From contig CM060900.1 of the NCBI GenBank assembly GCA_030762935.1, positions 388,453,132 to 388,517,131 of the forward strand: a stretch of 64,000 bases of DNA, written 5' to 3'. The translations under genes were made by a program, and so were the position numbers. Below the pieces are notes generated by a model. That model saw only the letters and a program-made list of their open reading frames with translations, had not been told where the DNA came from and did no database searches. Source of the stretch: Hymenopus coronatus. Its lineage: Eukaryota > Arthropoda > Insecta > Mantodea > Hymenopodidae. Positions 10,534 to 23,094 of the stretch are shown here, in pieces (the first letter of the stretch is position 1; each line of letters starts with the position of its first letter).

Positions 10534-11340
10534 TCAGTTGTTTACTATTCCATATATAATCTTTTTAAAATAGTCCCCTCGCACTTTAATGCACTTTTCA
10601 TACCATTTCTATCGGTTCTCGAACATAAAATTCAGGTCATTCTTTGTAAGATCCTTAAGAATTGCCCCGCTTTTCTAAGCTTTGCTTCAGAATTCTCAAA
10701 TCGAATGCCTCGGAGCTTTGAAATAAAAGGGTCACAGGGAATAATGTCCGGGCTAAAAGGTGGATGCCGTAAACAGATAATGTTGTATTTCGACAAAAAC
10801 TCCTTGACTTGTAAGGCCGTGCGTTGTCGTGATGAAGTAACTTTTCCTGCAGTTGTAACAACGTTTGCCTTTTTAGTTTTGAAGAACATGACCACACACT
10901 GTTGGCTTGTGGCAAACATTTTGATTACCGGTGGTAACTGATTCCATTCATCAAAAAAATGGGTAGCAACCTAACGGACAAATTTGTTCAGGAGTCAACA
11001 TGCACAAACAGGGGTCATATGAACACGATGAGCATGATTTTAATGACCCTGCCTTATGCACGTTTCAATACTTCACTTAAGTTATGCAATGTTATCCATC
11101 GAGTCTCACCGGGCAATCGCAGTGGTATTCATGGTGGCATGGTAACTGCTGTCACAGCAAAGGCTGAAATACCACTTTCACCTTGCTTAACACAGAGAAT
11201 AAAGTCTGCTTCGAAGTCCTACAACCACCTAAACATTGTCACTTTCACTACATGCTCACTTGAGTTTCAGGGTCTGTTTGCTTTAAACGAAAATAACATT
11301 TATCTACACTGTACCTCCTCTCGCGTACTCCGCATTTTGT
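10534..11340 (-). pseudogene. mariner transposase relic (SPDI/PCD type)
   Basis: Minus strand. The C-terminal half is recognisable: a block around CVVMFFKTKKANVVTT, then HHDNARPY (second catalytic Asp region), HPPFSPDIIPCD (third catalytic Asp; the family usually has HPPYSPDLAPCD), a GIRFENSEAKLRKA block and the terminus WYEKCIKVRGDYFKK before a stop at 10534. Frames switch between blocks. The N-terminal half (about 10960-11340) is too eroded to align by eye. Inactive Tc1/mariner superfamily copy; terminal inverted repeats not found. Confidence 0.75.
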
Positions 11341-12104
11341 GTAACGCGAATCACAATTAGAGTCTACAACACACTTTTACAACTCAACTCGCCTGAGTCA
11401 GAGCAATCGCGCGTACTCAACCACAGAACTCTGAGCTCAAATTTTCATGGTAGACGTAATTATCCAGGAAACAATTAAAAAAAATAATCTCAGTCTTTTC
11501 TGAACAGAAACTATTTTAACCAGTCAAGCTTCATTGCTACCTGAGAGGTAATTCTTCTTTAAAAGCTACAACACACACACGCACACACACACACGTCTTC
11601 CAATGCGCACACGCAGGCACAAAGTGAGAGCTGCAATAGCGATTTATATTAACGCTGTTCGTTTAATTTTAGCCCATTGTATAGCATTGATTCAAAATAA
11701 AGAGTCAAAACTTAGCGGATGATGTTATTGCTGTTATTACTATTATTATTGTTTTACTTATGCCTTATCTGCTCTTACATATCTAAAATGTCTACAGTCG
11801 TTAAACAGAAAAACATGTCTTGCTGTTTTCCCTTCAAACACACGAAAGCAAATATTCTTCAAAGCTGTAGCTTGAAAACCTCAGATTAAACCGACATTTT
11901 TATGACCTATCTGCGCAAATAAAATGCATAATTGCTTGCTGACTGTTGTACAGATAAAGGTCCCCAAAGAAGAAATGGCAACTATTTTCGATCTCGTACC
12001 TTCCTGAAAAATGCCTAAAGCAGGTAGGCGTAGGGAGCAATAGATCTAAAAATTGGATGTGTTTTTCTAGATCTATGTAACAAATTATTGTTAAAATACT
12101 TATT
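11341..12104. other. unassigned stretch with CA microsatellite
   Basis: Contains an imperfect (CA)n run at about 11570-11595. Nothing else recognised. Confidence 0.4.
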
Positions 12105-12700
12105 CTCCTATCTAATTCATGCTAATTGAGATAAACATTTGCAGAAATTGTCTTGTTACTTAGTTCCTTGTAAGGAGAAAGGAAATAAGGGGATACACTA
12201 GACTAAGGAGACAGTCAAAGCTTTAAAACGCTGGTTGTTATGTGAAGCAATTGAGATTCGGCTCGCTTTGCATGTCTCGTTTGAGAAAAATTGGAAGTTT
12301 AAAGTTGAAACTAATAACAGTGAGTATCTGGAAAACGGTGAAATCTATAAGAAAAACATATATGATATAAATGATATGGTTTCATGAGATCTACATTTCT
12401 TCCTCAGCAAGCTTTTGCCTTTAATACACGGTATAACCGTTATGCAAGATTCAGTAAAATTCATCCAGAATAAAAGAGGTTTTCAAAGGCTATTACCAGA
12501 AAATTCAAGATATACATTATATTTGTCATGTAAATATCTTTGGTACGCAGTATTTTAATCAAAACCGTTATAACCATTTTTGAGAAAATAAACATTTTTG
12601 AAATTTTTATCATGTAAATGGTGATTGGGGTGAAGGGATATTTTTAAATTCCTCTTGCCGCATCCTTGGAAAATAACACTGGCATGTAAAGCTGAAACTT
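12105..12700 (-). repeat. rep-A copy 3 (reverse, partial)
   Basis: Begins at 'gctaattgagataaacattt' and runs through 'ttgagaaaaattggaag', 'gaaaacggtgaaat', 'attcaagatatacatt' and 'aatcaaaaccgttataacc' to the 'gcatccttggaaa' landmark. The first third of the unit (GT-rich part and unit start) is missing. Divergent from the other copies. Confidence 0.75.
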
Positions 12701-12959
12701 TTGTCTGGGGTTCTTATTTTAACAGGTCATTATGCCTAATTTGAGTATGGTGATTCAGAATATGGACTTACTTTCTCTCCATCCCATGCCAATTTTTCAC
12801 AATATAAGGAACAGTAAAATATGCATTTTTATACTCCGTTGTATCACATTTATGTTGTATTGTTAAACAGAAGTTAATACATCGATTACTGTCAATACAA
12901 CATTCTTCAGAATTAACTAATATTTCACATCACCACTAACATTGAACATTAGACCATTT

Positions 12960-14583
12960 TTACACGCTGCCTTGAAATGAACGCCTTTTGGAGTCCCTAC
13001 TATGGAAATAATTTGAAACCTCAGTTTTCAGCGACCAGCAATAGTCAGTTATATTTACATCCCACTTTCCCTGTATTTCCATTTTCTTTATGTCCTAGTG
13101 AAATATTCCAGCCTGGTCCTCATGACACAGTCGATGGAAAAAGTCCAAATGGGAGTGTAATAAATGTACTTTCACACTCACATTGCAGTCCAGCTTTCGA
13201 AAGTCCTCAAGCATATGTTCTACAATATTTTTGTAGTTTGGATCTTTGTAATTTCCCACAGAGTTTCCACAGAGCCTGTTTTTCATTATCTGGCATCGTT
13301 TCTTCAAATAAGGTATCACAAATTAACTTCCTATTTTGGGGCCCAACAAATATCTCCTCTTTAACTTTAGCATCAGATAATCCAGGGAACTTTTTGCAGA
13401 TATATTTGTAGCAGTTGCTTCCTTATTAAAAGCTTTCAAATATTGCTTCATTACGGCTAATTTTATGTGTAAAGGTGGTAAAAGTACATGTTTGGGGTCC
13501 ACAAGACATTCATGAATTGCATTTTTCATTCCTGGCATGAGACTGTCTCTTTGTTTCCAATTTTTCCTTGTCCAGTAATCGGATCGGACTCTAAAATGTC
13601 ATGTTTTATTTAAGAATGCGATAGTAGTGTAACCTGATTGCTAACCTAGTAGCATGCTAATAACTTCTAAATCTCCACATAAATGCCATTTATATTCTAA
13701 ATATTTTATTTTTTCTAGTAGTAATTTTAATTTATGGTTCCTTCAAGTGAATGAATGGGCTACTGTAACTTTGATGCACATTTATCTCCATTATACAAGA
13801 GTAAACCTTTCAGACTAGCTTGAGAGGAATCTATAAAAATCTCCATTCATCTGGAATGCATTCTGGAGCTCTCAAGGTAATCACTAAGCCAGGAATATTG
13901 TAACAATATGTAAGATTTCTTTCCTGAGAGAAATATGCAACAAATTCCTCTTCACGGTGTCTGTACCAACAAAATACATTCCCAGAAAGAGGAGGTGTTT
14001 TTTATTTAGTCTGACTCCCAACAATTCAGCGGAATCTTTAGGAAGATTTACGTCTCTAACCAAATCAATGAGCTCTGCCTGTTTGAATTGCTGAGGTTGA
14101 TGAAAATCCTTTTCTTGTATATCTAAATCACTGGAACTGTCTTGAGATTTTTTTTTTAGGATCTATGAAGATTCCTTTCCAAATGATTCTAATGGAGAAG
14201 ACACAGGAAGACCAGGACCATGACATATGAATCTTTTTGCTGACAATAACCTTGGATAAACGATTTCTTTTATATTTTTTGTGTTGTAGCCTGTAGCTTG
14301 ACATACGCAAAAATTGCAATCTTCGACATGATTTAGAGGTTCGTGCCAGATCATAGAAAAAGCAAAGAGCACAATATCTTTTTTCTTTTCTCCATTTCCT
14401 TATTTTTTCTAAGCAAGTATAGCATATTCTTTTTGGAGCCCATTTTTTGTCAAGATCTCCAAGCTTCATATAAAAATAGGCATTGACAAATTTTGTAATG
14501 TTTTGTTTTCTCTTTAGAGCAACAAAATGGCCACACTTATTGACAAATATATCAGGGTTATTTTGACACTTTCTGGAAGACAT
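12960..14583 (-). pseudogene. Near full-length relic of the multicopy arthropod MSRKC protein family
   Basis: Minus strand, about 540 codons with a few stops and frameshifts. It starts MSSRKCQNNPDIFVNKCGHF and then has a Cys-rich N-terminal zone (KWAPKRICYTCLEKIRKW, EPLNHVEDCNFC). Next come CHGPGLPVSSP, FKQAELIDLVRDVNLPKDSA, GDLEVISMLLG, YWTRKNWKQRDSLMPGMKNA and VLLPPLHIKLAVMKQYLKAF. The end has PNYKNIVEHMLEDFR, NVSVKVHLLHSHLDFF, KWDVNITDYCWSL and a stop at 12960. I recall this family as very numerous, uncharacterised predicted proteins of arthropods. The Cys pairs look zinc-binding. Function is unknown, and its copy number suggests mobility. An in-frame stop after GDLEVISMLLG and frame changes show this copy is dead. 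Confidence 0.75.
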
Positions 14584-14949
14584 ATTGCTTCAAATTACAC
14601 AAATATATGACATCCAACAGCCATTCACAAAAATAGATCCTGACACACAGCAATTACAGACTGGCCAAATTTGCAGAGATTGAATTTATAAGGTTTGTGT
14701 TGTTGTCTGTTACATCTGTTGCATTGTTACTTGTTACATTGTTGTGAAATACACTCATTTAAACAATGAGATTAGTAGTATTTCTTAGTTTTGTGGTTTC
14801 TTTTTTTAGTTCCATACAATATTTATGCACAAAACTACGTTAAAACGTTTTAGAAATAACTGCTAATTGTAAAAAAAATGGTATGTGGTAGAAAAAAGAA
14901 ACTTATTACAGTTTTCGAATCATTACATCAAATTTAGTAAAGTAGCTGT
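14584..14949. other. AT-rich 5' flank of the MSRKC relic
   Basis: Contains a short TTGT/TGTTAC-rich stretch at 14690-14750. No terminal inverted repeat or promoter could be recognised. Confidence 0.3.
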
Positions 14950-15195
14950 ACTTTGGAGGAAACCCCAGAATCATGCATACCGGTGTAATGAACTTAAATA
15001 TCAAGTTTGGACTTTTCGTTTTGAGCTATGCTGCCCACAGACACACACGGACGTTTTTTCTAAAAATGCTCCTTTTGGACTCGGGGGGTTTTAAAAATGT
15101 ATTACCCTTGAAGTCTTGGTAACGAATTTTGGGTGGAATACGATACTGCTGTATAAACTATGTACATTGTGCGTAGAGAAAGTAAAAAGTGCACC
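14950..15195 (-). repeat. rep-A copy 4 (reverse, unit-start fragment)
   Basis: Only the first part of the rep-A unit, reversed: 'gagctatgctgcccacag', 'cacacacggacgttttttct', 'gggtggaatacgatactg' and 'ctatgtacattgtgcg', ending at 'tagagaaagtaaaa', the unit edge seen in other copies. Confidence 0.75.
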
Positions 15196-15431
15196 CCTAG
15201 TTAACATATATCTCCTCTCATTTCATTGGCTATTGATTGTGTACTTTAATTTTAAATATAAGTATTATTTTACCAATGTTAGTGGTATCAGGTGAATTAG
15301 CTACCAAACCGCGTCCTGGAATTTGCGCTCATCACTGAACAGCAATTATTACAGCAAAACAGAATACATCGCTCTGTGTGAAATCATAACATTTAAAATA
15401 TAGAAACGAAACACTAAAAGTCACTTATCAG

Positions 15432-15650
15432 TTACCTAGTGGATGGCTCAAGCAGGTTTTTTGTTTAACTGGCATTCGAAAGGCCCTGGATACAATCCCT
15501 AGTGACTGTTCTCCCTACACCTGGTTTTTTCCGTAGGGCTTTCGGGCCAACAAGGCCAATTTTTAATTGCTTTTCAATTACGACGATCCTCTCGCTTCCT
15601 TCTCAACTTCATCTCTTCCTTCTTATAAACTTTCAGCCTTGTTGCTGATA
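15432..15650 (+). repeat. tRNA-derived SINE candidate (family S6)
   Basis: A-box-like 'agtggatggctcaagcagg' and B-box-like 'cctggatacaatccctag' are spaced like a tRNA head. A pyrimidine-rich body follows. No second copy lies in the window, so family status is inferred from the head alone. Confidence 0.45.
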
Positions 15651-16394
15651 TTTCGTTGGCTTGCGCTCTAAAACGGATTCTCCACCGGTAACGCTCGGAT
15701 GTTAATGTTGTGACAGTAAGGGCCTCTTTGTCACCCACTCTCAACACTGTGGTTTCTCACCAAAATGCCAGGGTGTTACAATTGCAAATTTAGGGACCTC
15801 CCTGAGTTTCCGTACTTGGTCTCTCCGATACCTAGTTGTCGACCTATGCGTTCCCTTGGCCTCATGCTCCCGACTGGGAGGGTGCTAGGCAATTTAGAAC
15901 CGCAGAGAGCGAGCTGTCCCCTCCGGTCCATAGTTACCTCTCGCTTTTCCGAACTAAGCAGACACTAACCGACCTTATCTGCGGTAATGTTTGTCTCTGA
16001 CTGTCAGTGTACAGCTGTGGCTTACTTCGGACACGCCCATCGTGACGGGAATTAATCTAGGCCGTTATTGTATGGGCATGGTGTGCGGTGAGGGAGCTCA
16101 GCACTCCCACAGCAGTTAACAAATTGGCTACGTAACCTCCGGGTTATAGGGATGAGGTAAGACCACAACAGATCTAGTGGCAGCAGTGACAAAGCAGGCG
16201 GGGTTCTTTCCCTGATTAGGGAAAGCCTTGCAATTTTGCATCCAGAATCTTCTGAATGGCAGCTTCAGACATTATACGAGAGCCGCGCTTTCGATACAAA
16301 TTTCTCAGGCTTCGTCACTTAAGTACATTATTTTAATCTCAGAGAACTTCCGGACAATCGTAAACATCATTTTATTTTTCGTCATCCGCATGTG
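15651..16394. other. GC-richer stretch, possibly the SINE body or another repeat
   Basis: Clearly less AT-rich than its surroundings, with short open frames only. It may belong to the upstream SINE or to an unrecognised element. No protein motif. Confidence 0.3.
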
Positions 16395-16705
16395 CTAGGT
16401 GGCCCAGCTGCCCCGTACATGTGTGCAGATATCCATTTGTGCGTTAAAGGAGTTGCAGAATTCAACTGAGCTATTTCACGTAAAAACCGGTTAGGGGGAA
16501 ACTTGGGTGACCGAACTTCGTTTTACCCCTCTTGCTTATCAGCAGAGACGGTGTTGGACGCTCACTGCTTTGAGAGAATAAAACGAAAGCCGCTTACGTC
16601 AGCTCCTCACCTACCGGTTTTAACTTGAAATATCTCCGATGAGTTCTAACTTTTTTTAACACTCGAAGGGATATCTACATAAGTCAAACCACCCGATATA
16701 TCAAA
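16395..16705. mobile_element. Foldback element FB copy 1
   Basis: About 310 bp of long imperfect inverted repeat. The left arm has 'gcagatatcc', 'gttaaaggagttgcagaatt', 'gagctatttca' and 'aaaaccggttag', then 'cttcgttttacccctc'. The right arm repeats these in reverse complement: 'aataaaacgaa', 'ctaccggttttaacttgaaa', 'gagttctaac', 'gggatatct'. A short non-palindromic centre separates them. Non-autonomous MITE-like or foldback structure; no coding. Confidence 0.75.
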
Positions 16706-17719
16706 TTATTTGTATTCCTTCTCATTCTTTTCTTTCAGTAGATTATCGCCTTATTTGTCTTAACTTTCCAAAGTGATACCTCTTTACTATACTGTTTGCA
16801 GTAGATATGCTGCCACTTTTTGACATAAGTGGAGAGTCAAGCAAAAATTCTAATTTCTATAGCTTTAAATATAGACACTTAGATTTTTGCATTTAGATCC
16901 TCTTATTAATAGTGGTTTCTCTGAAAATGACAGTAATTTACCCAAATTCGTTTCCATTTTGTCAATATTAACTTAAGCATTTAATCGTTGCATATAAAAT
17001 GGTTATTTTGGAATAGTTTTCATAATAATACCATCTTAACCCTCTCCGTTTGTTGTTTGCTATTATGATCTCTCCTTCTCTTACTCTGTGCAAGACGTTT
17101 ACTGTTGTGTTTTTCACTTGCTTGCAATGCAAATATAATTTTGTCTCCGCTCTCAAAGTAGTTTCAACGTCTAATGATTTTCACATCCCATATTAAACTC
17201 ACTTACTGCTATTCTAATTTATTTTTGAAGTGAACATTTCCTATGGGCAGTGGCTTCATAAAGCGCTATGCAAACTTTCATTTGGCTTCTGTGTGTTTGC
17301 TTTATACCCTCTATAGCGTGGTAAGTGACATTTAAATGCCGTGTGCTTTCATATTCATTTGGCCACTCTGACGTTTATAAATGGCACAGCATAAATATTA
17401 TACCACTTTTAAATAGAGAAACAAAAATAAATAAACTTTAGCAATAAAAATCGCATGAAAGGATTTGGGATTTTCAGCTGACTGTCTCCTTAATAATATT
17501 TTAACTTGTATAAACAAATTCACATTCGTAACTGATTTTTTTTTCTTCGACTTATATCGTTTGATTTGGATTTCAGCGAGGTTCTTTTGGTTCTCTATAG
17601 TATTTTATATCCAAAGAGCATTTCATGCAATTGTCAAATTTATATTCTTATGGTCTTTAATTAAGCAGCTAAGGTTGAAATCTGCCGAAAATCTGATATG
17701 AAAACCATCTATAAGGGTA
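16706..17719. other. unassigned AT-rich stretch between two FB copies
   Basis: No protein motif or shared repeat recognised. Confidence 0.4.
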
Positions 17720-18000
17720 TGTTTGACGTGTGCATATATTACTTCCCATGTTAAAAGGAGTTGCTGAACTCAACGGGGCTAATTCAGGTTATAACCGGCC
17801 AGTGGAGACCTGGTTTGATAAACCTTCGTTTTACCCGTCTTGCTCATCAGCGCAGACAGGAGTGAGTGGCGATTATGAAGAGGGGTAAAACGAGGTTGGC
17901 TCTCGCTTTTCTTCGCTGACCGGTTTTAACTTGAAAGGCCCCGTTGATTTCTGCAACTCTTTTAATGCACGTCATATACGGAGCAGTTTTGTAATACCAT
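17720..18000. mobile_element. Foldback element FB copy 2
   Basis: Same arms as copy 1: 'gttaaaaggagttgctgaac', 'caacggggctaattcagg', 'aaccggccagtgg', 'ccttcgttttacccgtcttg', then the reverse complements 'gaggggtaaaacgaggt', 'ctgaccggttttaacttgaa', 'ccccgttgatttctgcaac'. Better preserved than copy 1. Confidence 0.8.
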
Positions 18001-18084
18001 ATTCCCCATGTTTTAAGTTATGCCTGCGCGTGTATGTTGCAACGACTGATTTTCCTTATGCTTCGTTTTGTTTACTAGGGACAA

Positions 18085-18087
<3 letters not shown>

Positions 18088-18127
<40 letters not shown>

Positions 18128-18139
18128 CTTTTTTTTTTT
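18088..18139 (+). repeat. Poly-T tract (about 50 bases, one C)
   Basis: A nearly pure T run interrupted by a single C at 18128. It may be the poly-A tail of an old minus-strand retrotransposed sequence, though no body is recognised upstream of it on that strand, or an expanded homopolymer. Confidence 0.9.
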
Positions 18140-18849
18140 ACGAATACTATGTTTTACACCTTCTGGGGCTAAGTGTATGAATTCCATAGGTGCTAAAAAT
18201 ATCCAATATTTTAAGTGCTTCAGATGATAAATACATATTTACACGAGTACATTTTTGTTGCTTCCATTGCATATATCAATGTACGTTACAAATGTATGTC
18301 TACCAGGACCTATTCTATGCTTGGAGAGGACAACCTTGCCACTCACTTTTTTACCGGGATTGATCCCACACTTTTTTAACCTAACAAAAAGCTTTTTTAA
18401 ATTTATTCTGTATTCTTCGTTAGAAGGTCAAGTAAAGATGAGTTGAATACTGGAAAAAATTGGAAAACTGCATTACGTCATTATATTTGTAGTATCCTTG
18501 TTTGGAATGGCGCTGGCCGGTGCTGTTGGATCATTTTCCATCCATTATACAAACATCGTCTTAGATTGGGCAGCCGACAATTAGCAGGACTGTCCAACAT
18601 ATGTAACCACGTAAATATGCCCACTAACAAGAAGGGAATTGCGCAATGAAGGGTTCAGCCGCAGTATACTCTGATGTAACATATCGCTTGGGGAAGGATT
18701 CCAAGCTGCAGGTATCTAAGAGCGACATTATTCCTGCTGGGCACCTGGTATAATGCAGAAATCCGTATAGGTGCATATTGGTGTGTGTGTGTGTGTAATG
18801 CGGAGGAGATTCCGCACGCAGCCAATGAAACCGGATGGTTGGAAGGAGC
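18140..18849. other. unassigned stretch
   Basis: Contains a short (GT)n run at about 18780-18797. No element recognised. Confidence 0.4.
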
Positions 18850-19245
18850 TATCGTGTATAATGCTTCATCTCGACGCGGGGAGCACTAGTAGCCCATGCT
18901 CCTGGTCCGACGAAGCTCCCAGAGTCTAAGACGAGTGCAATTGTCATCCCGCCGCCCAGAGACGTATTTCCAAGCCTAGTCACCACCACGGAAGGCCGCC
19001 ACCACCGAAGTCCTCGCCGACAATTACAACCCGGAAAGAGACCGGTTAGGTGAAATGGAGATGAAATGAAGAGACAGGAAGTTTGGGGGAACAAAGTAAT
19101 CTCCCCAGCAGTAGCCTAGCGACCCAAAATAAAACCCGAAAAAAATCCATGGGTCAGAGAGACCAGCCGAGAGGAACTGATCCCACAACCTCCCAAATGC
19201 CAGTCTCAGTCACAGACGAAACGCCTGAACCACCTGGCTTGGTCT
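18850..19245 (-). repeat. tRNA-derived SINE (family S5)
   Basis: GC-rich island on minus. The head has A-box-like 'ccaggtggttcaggcg' and B-box-like 'ggttgtgggatcagttcctc'. The body continues through 'gacccatggattttt' and 'ggtcgctaggctactgctg' into a GC-rich region ending near 'gcttcatct'. Single copy here; pol III head spacing supports a SINE. Confidence 0.6.
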
Positions 19246-20320
19246 ATATTGGTGTATTGGGATTTTTGGAATGTATAGCATAACAAAAATGCTATCAATC
19301 TGAAGTTTTAGCTGTATTAAATACTTTCAGCATCAACCTTAAACATTCTGAAAATCAAACTGATTTAAAGGGTTGAAATTCCCTAAATTTCCATAAATAA
19401 TATTTTGGAAAACATTCATATAAGACTTATGAGTTCAGTCGTGACTAGTAAAATGCTATTGGGGAAGAAGTTATCACGTAAATATTCTCAAAATTGATCC
19501 AAATGTGTTGCTTTAAAGATGATGTGAAAATATCAATTCCTTCTTTATTTTCAACTCCGTATATTGTGCAACAGTAGTTCGTCCACACAGCTATGCACAT
19601 AGGCTATAGAAATTATAAGCCATCTACAGCTTACTGATATTACCACTACACATCTTCTACGTATATGTTTCCAGCTTGAACAATAGAGGTATGAAAAGTT
19701 GGAAGCAGTGTGAATAGTCCATACAGACACACTTTTTCATTTTCCCGTGCAATAAGGACAGTTCAAAACATATAAGGTAATAAATTAAATGATATGTTTG
19801 TGGAAAAAGTATAGACGAAGAGAAAAATAACTAGCACACCCAAGTGGTTACACTAAAGGTCCCGTGGTCTATGGTTTTACTCCTAATATCGTGTATAGTT
19901 AAAACTGCCACACCCCTATGTTCCAACATACAATACCATGAAATCTTTAGGCTACTCAACCTTATTTTTAACCTCTTATGCAGAAATTGAATATTGAATA
20001 CACAGATTTCACGCAATGATGAATTCAGGTACGACAAATAAAAAGCGCAGATATAAACTTCGGTTACCATTAAATGTAATGCAAGTAACTGATAATCATC
20101 GAATAATGGTAACATAGTGGAACTAAATAAGTGGTTTTTTGCTTATTAATATAGCGATCCGCTGTCGAATGTGGGTTCATACCTACGATAGGCAAATTAA
20201 GGTTTAAAAGGAGTTTATATAAAAATATTTCCTCACTAAACCTAACTTCAGTCTGTAGATGAAGGATGAATGGCCCTCAAATGCATGTGTATTTGCTAAT
20301 TCAGTTGTAAAACGAAAGTG
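19246..20320. other. unassigned stretch
   Basis: A 94-codon minus frame at 19831-20115 is open but matches no family I recognise, so it is not called. Otherwise AT-rich sequence without repeats. Confidence 0.35.
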
Positions 20321-20583
20321 AGTTTTATTTATGGACGCTCTTTAACCGCCATAGTTCTCGCATATCATTCTTTATTGGTCCTGAAAGACCGCTTAATTTT
20401 GCTCAGAGGTCTCTTTATAAGGCTTGAGGTTCTTTTAGGAACATAAATCTACGACACGGACCTGAAGCTTTAGTTTCTTTCCAAAGGTAGCGTCCGATAA
20501 ATCCATCGTCCTCTTCCGGATTGGAACTCGCAACCTTGAGAAGAAATAGGCTAGCATTTTACCTCTAGACCACAAAGGACGAC
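20321..20583 (-). repeat. tRNA-derived SINE S2 (copy 1)
   Basis: Reverse copy of a SINE found four times in the window. Landmarks: 'ttttatttatggacgctctt', 'gaaagaccgcttaattttgc', 'tcagaggtct', 'catcgtcctcttccggattg'. On minus the head reads a degraded 'ctctagaggtaaaatgctag' A-box side and 'caaggttgcgagttccaat' B-box side. Confidence 0.8.
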
Positions 20584-23094
20584 TAATCCAGTGTGTCCTA
20601 AATATTCTTACTGCTCAAAATACCTATGAACCAGTGAAGCACTGCAGTGCAACGTTCAAACTAATATTTTGAGTATATGTTTAAAATGAGCGCAGTTAAA
20701 ATAAATGCAGGCATCAGAACACTACTAAATGGTATTATTAATGTTATACTTGCTTTTCAAAAGTTAGCAAAAATAAAATTCCAATGATTACAGATTTTGA
20801 GATCTCGTAGGCCAGCATAATGGTACAAATCGACCTATCCACCGATGAGGAAATATGAGATTCAAAGACATTCGGGAGCTCTACTTACTCGAGGAGGCAC
20901 CACATTATGTTTGGCCTTGTTTGAAGAGGAGCATTCATCATATAAGAAACACTACAGACCCGAAACATGTTCATGTAGTTACATACCTACACCAGTCTTT
21001 AATCGTATCCAAAAATGAGCCGACAGCCAATTGTGCTACTAGATATATTATAATGTATCACTGCCTTATAGTTAAACGAAACTTTGCACCTTAAACGGGT
21101 AAAGAGTAAATGACTTACACTTTGATGTTATTCAAAGGTGCTAATTTTGGCATTGAAGGATTAACGGATGCTGTCATTATGACAATAAACCATTCGGAAC
21201 TTTGTCATTTTCATTTATTTAACCATCCGCTAGATGTAAAATGAAAGTAATTAATCCTTCAGTTCAAAATCAAACAGATCATTTTAAGACTGTGTAAACA
21301 CCATCCTAACATCAATTTGGCAACAGATACAACATTTGTGTTCATACAACATAGGACTCAGGAATATCATAGGCTATATTACACATGTAATTCATTCTCA
21401 AGAGCTTTAACTACTTACTTAGAGATGTATATTGTTTGGCCATCAAAATTTTCACCTGAAATCATCGCAAAAATATTAGGCTATTCAAGACTCTAAAGGA
21501 CTTTCTCCGTCCTTATTTTCGACTTCATACTTACAGACTATAACCAGGTAACGTCGAGTAAGACGGAGAGTTACATATTTTAATCCTATCATGACCATGA
21601 TGTTAGAAAGTGCATAATATTTAAGGGTATTAGAATGAACAACTCTTTAGCATGCTCCAAATACATGACCCTATAGGTATTACTCTAGTAAAGAAGCTTT
21701 TATAATTACGTATTTGAAAGCCAAAGCTTAATTTCTATGTTTTCTGGTAAAGTTATTTCCTCACCCATTACAACAAAGCTTCCACAATCTAACATCAAAA
21801 CTTCATAAAAAGCAAGCAAAAAAGTGATGTTGTATTTGATGCAGTCAGTAAAGGAAACATCGAACAGGTTTTAAGGGGGCCTGTTTTTCTTTCTTTATCT
21901 CGATAAATGATTTCTTTAGAAAAGGAAATGAAAAGAAGACTCGTGCCCATGCAACAGCATTCAATTTACACGTTTGAAAAAATCCATTACATTGAAACTC
22001 GCAGACGAGGTGATGTAATTTGGGACAAGAGCCGAAGCTTCAAGCTTATAATACACGCAAAAGCATAGCAGTCTATTCTTCAGGAGAAGTAAATAGGTAT
22101 CAAGTTTGTGAAAACAGTGCCGGAAAGGGTGGAATGAAAAGAGCGTATGTGCATTTGAATTTTCATTATCATCCATAGAATAGAGCGGAAATGAAAGAAA
22201 GTTTAAAAACTTTCCAGAATTTCAACTAAGAGATTTTTCCCTTGTTGTTATGTGATTGATTACGTGTATTCTAGGGAAAGAAAATGTTTTATTTCTGGAA
22301 AAGTGACAAGTTTTAGCGCAGTCATTTATCACCAAAAAATAAAAAAGTAACATTTCCTGCCTTCGTTTCCTTCCTCAACCCCCCTCCTTTTCCAGTCTTG
22401 TCACTTAAAGAAGCCTCTCACAGTGGAAATTTCACAAAACTTTGCATCCCGGTTCTCACTTTAGACATCGATCCATCCATCAATTCATGCATATACTTCT
22501 GCAACCATTACATCATCCGTCTAAAGCAGAGAGTTTAGAGGAATCATTTACCCCAATTTTTTTTTGTGAAGGCAATTAGTCTGTGAAGGATATACATTTA
22601 ATTTTATGACCAATGGTTAGTTTTAGTCTTCTACTGACCACACAAGAAGTCGCTGAAGCTCTTGTTTTAGTTATTTATTGGAAACATTCATATATGATCG
22701 ACTAAAATAATTTTAGATATATAAATTGTTTCAAAATCTGGCTAATCTATTATATAAATATATTGTATGATAAGTTACAAACTCAATATAAAAGTATATG
22801 AGTACATGAAAGCTGCTGTTATTTTATTTTTGAAATAGTCTGGACCTGCTGTCATAAATACATTCCAGCTCAATATTACCCTAAATACGAACACGGCATA
22901 TCTAATCGTACCTCGAGGATAATTGTCTGTGTGGTCTAGCATCTCAGGGTAACTTTCTCAAAACTAAAAAAGAACTCTTCTCGATAACATGCATGTATCT
23001 CGGTCCCTGTGTATAGGTCTTATTCTTCACATCTAACGTGTTTAACTCACAAGAATTTCCCTTGCTCCTCTACAAATTTCTTAAAAATATTCTT
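20584..23094. other. Long unassigned stretch
   Basis: About 2.5 kb with no motif, repeat or tRNA-like head recognised. Frames such as 20855-21094 and 21961-22176 are short and unsupported. 22370-22400 is a short pyrimidine-rich patch. Confidence 0.4.

Noticed and set aside
10959..11360. 133-codon plus-strand ORF
   Set aside because: It overlaps the N-terminal region of the minus-strand mariner relic and shows no domain; most likely antisense chance.
17931..18227. 98-codon ORF with a poly-Phe run
   Set aside because: The frame is made by the poly-T tract and the right arm of a foldback element.
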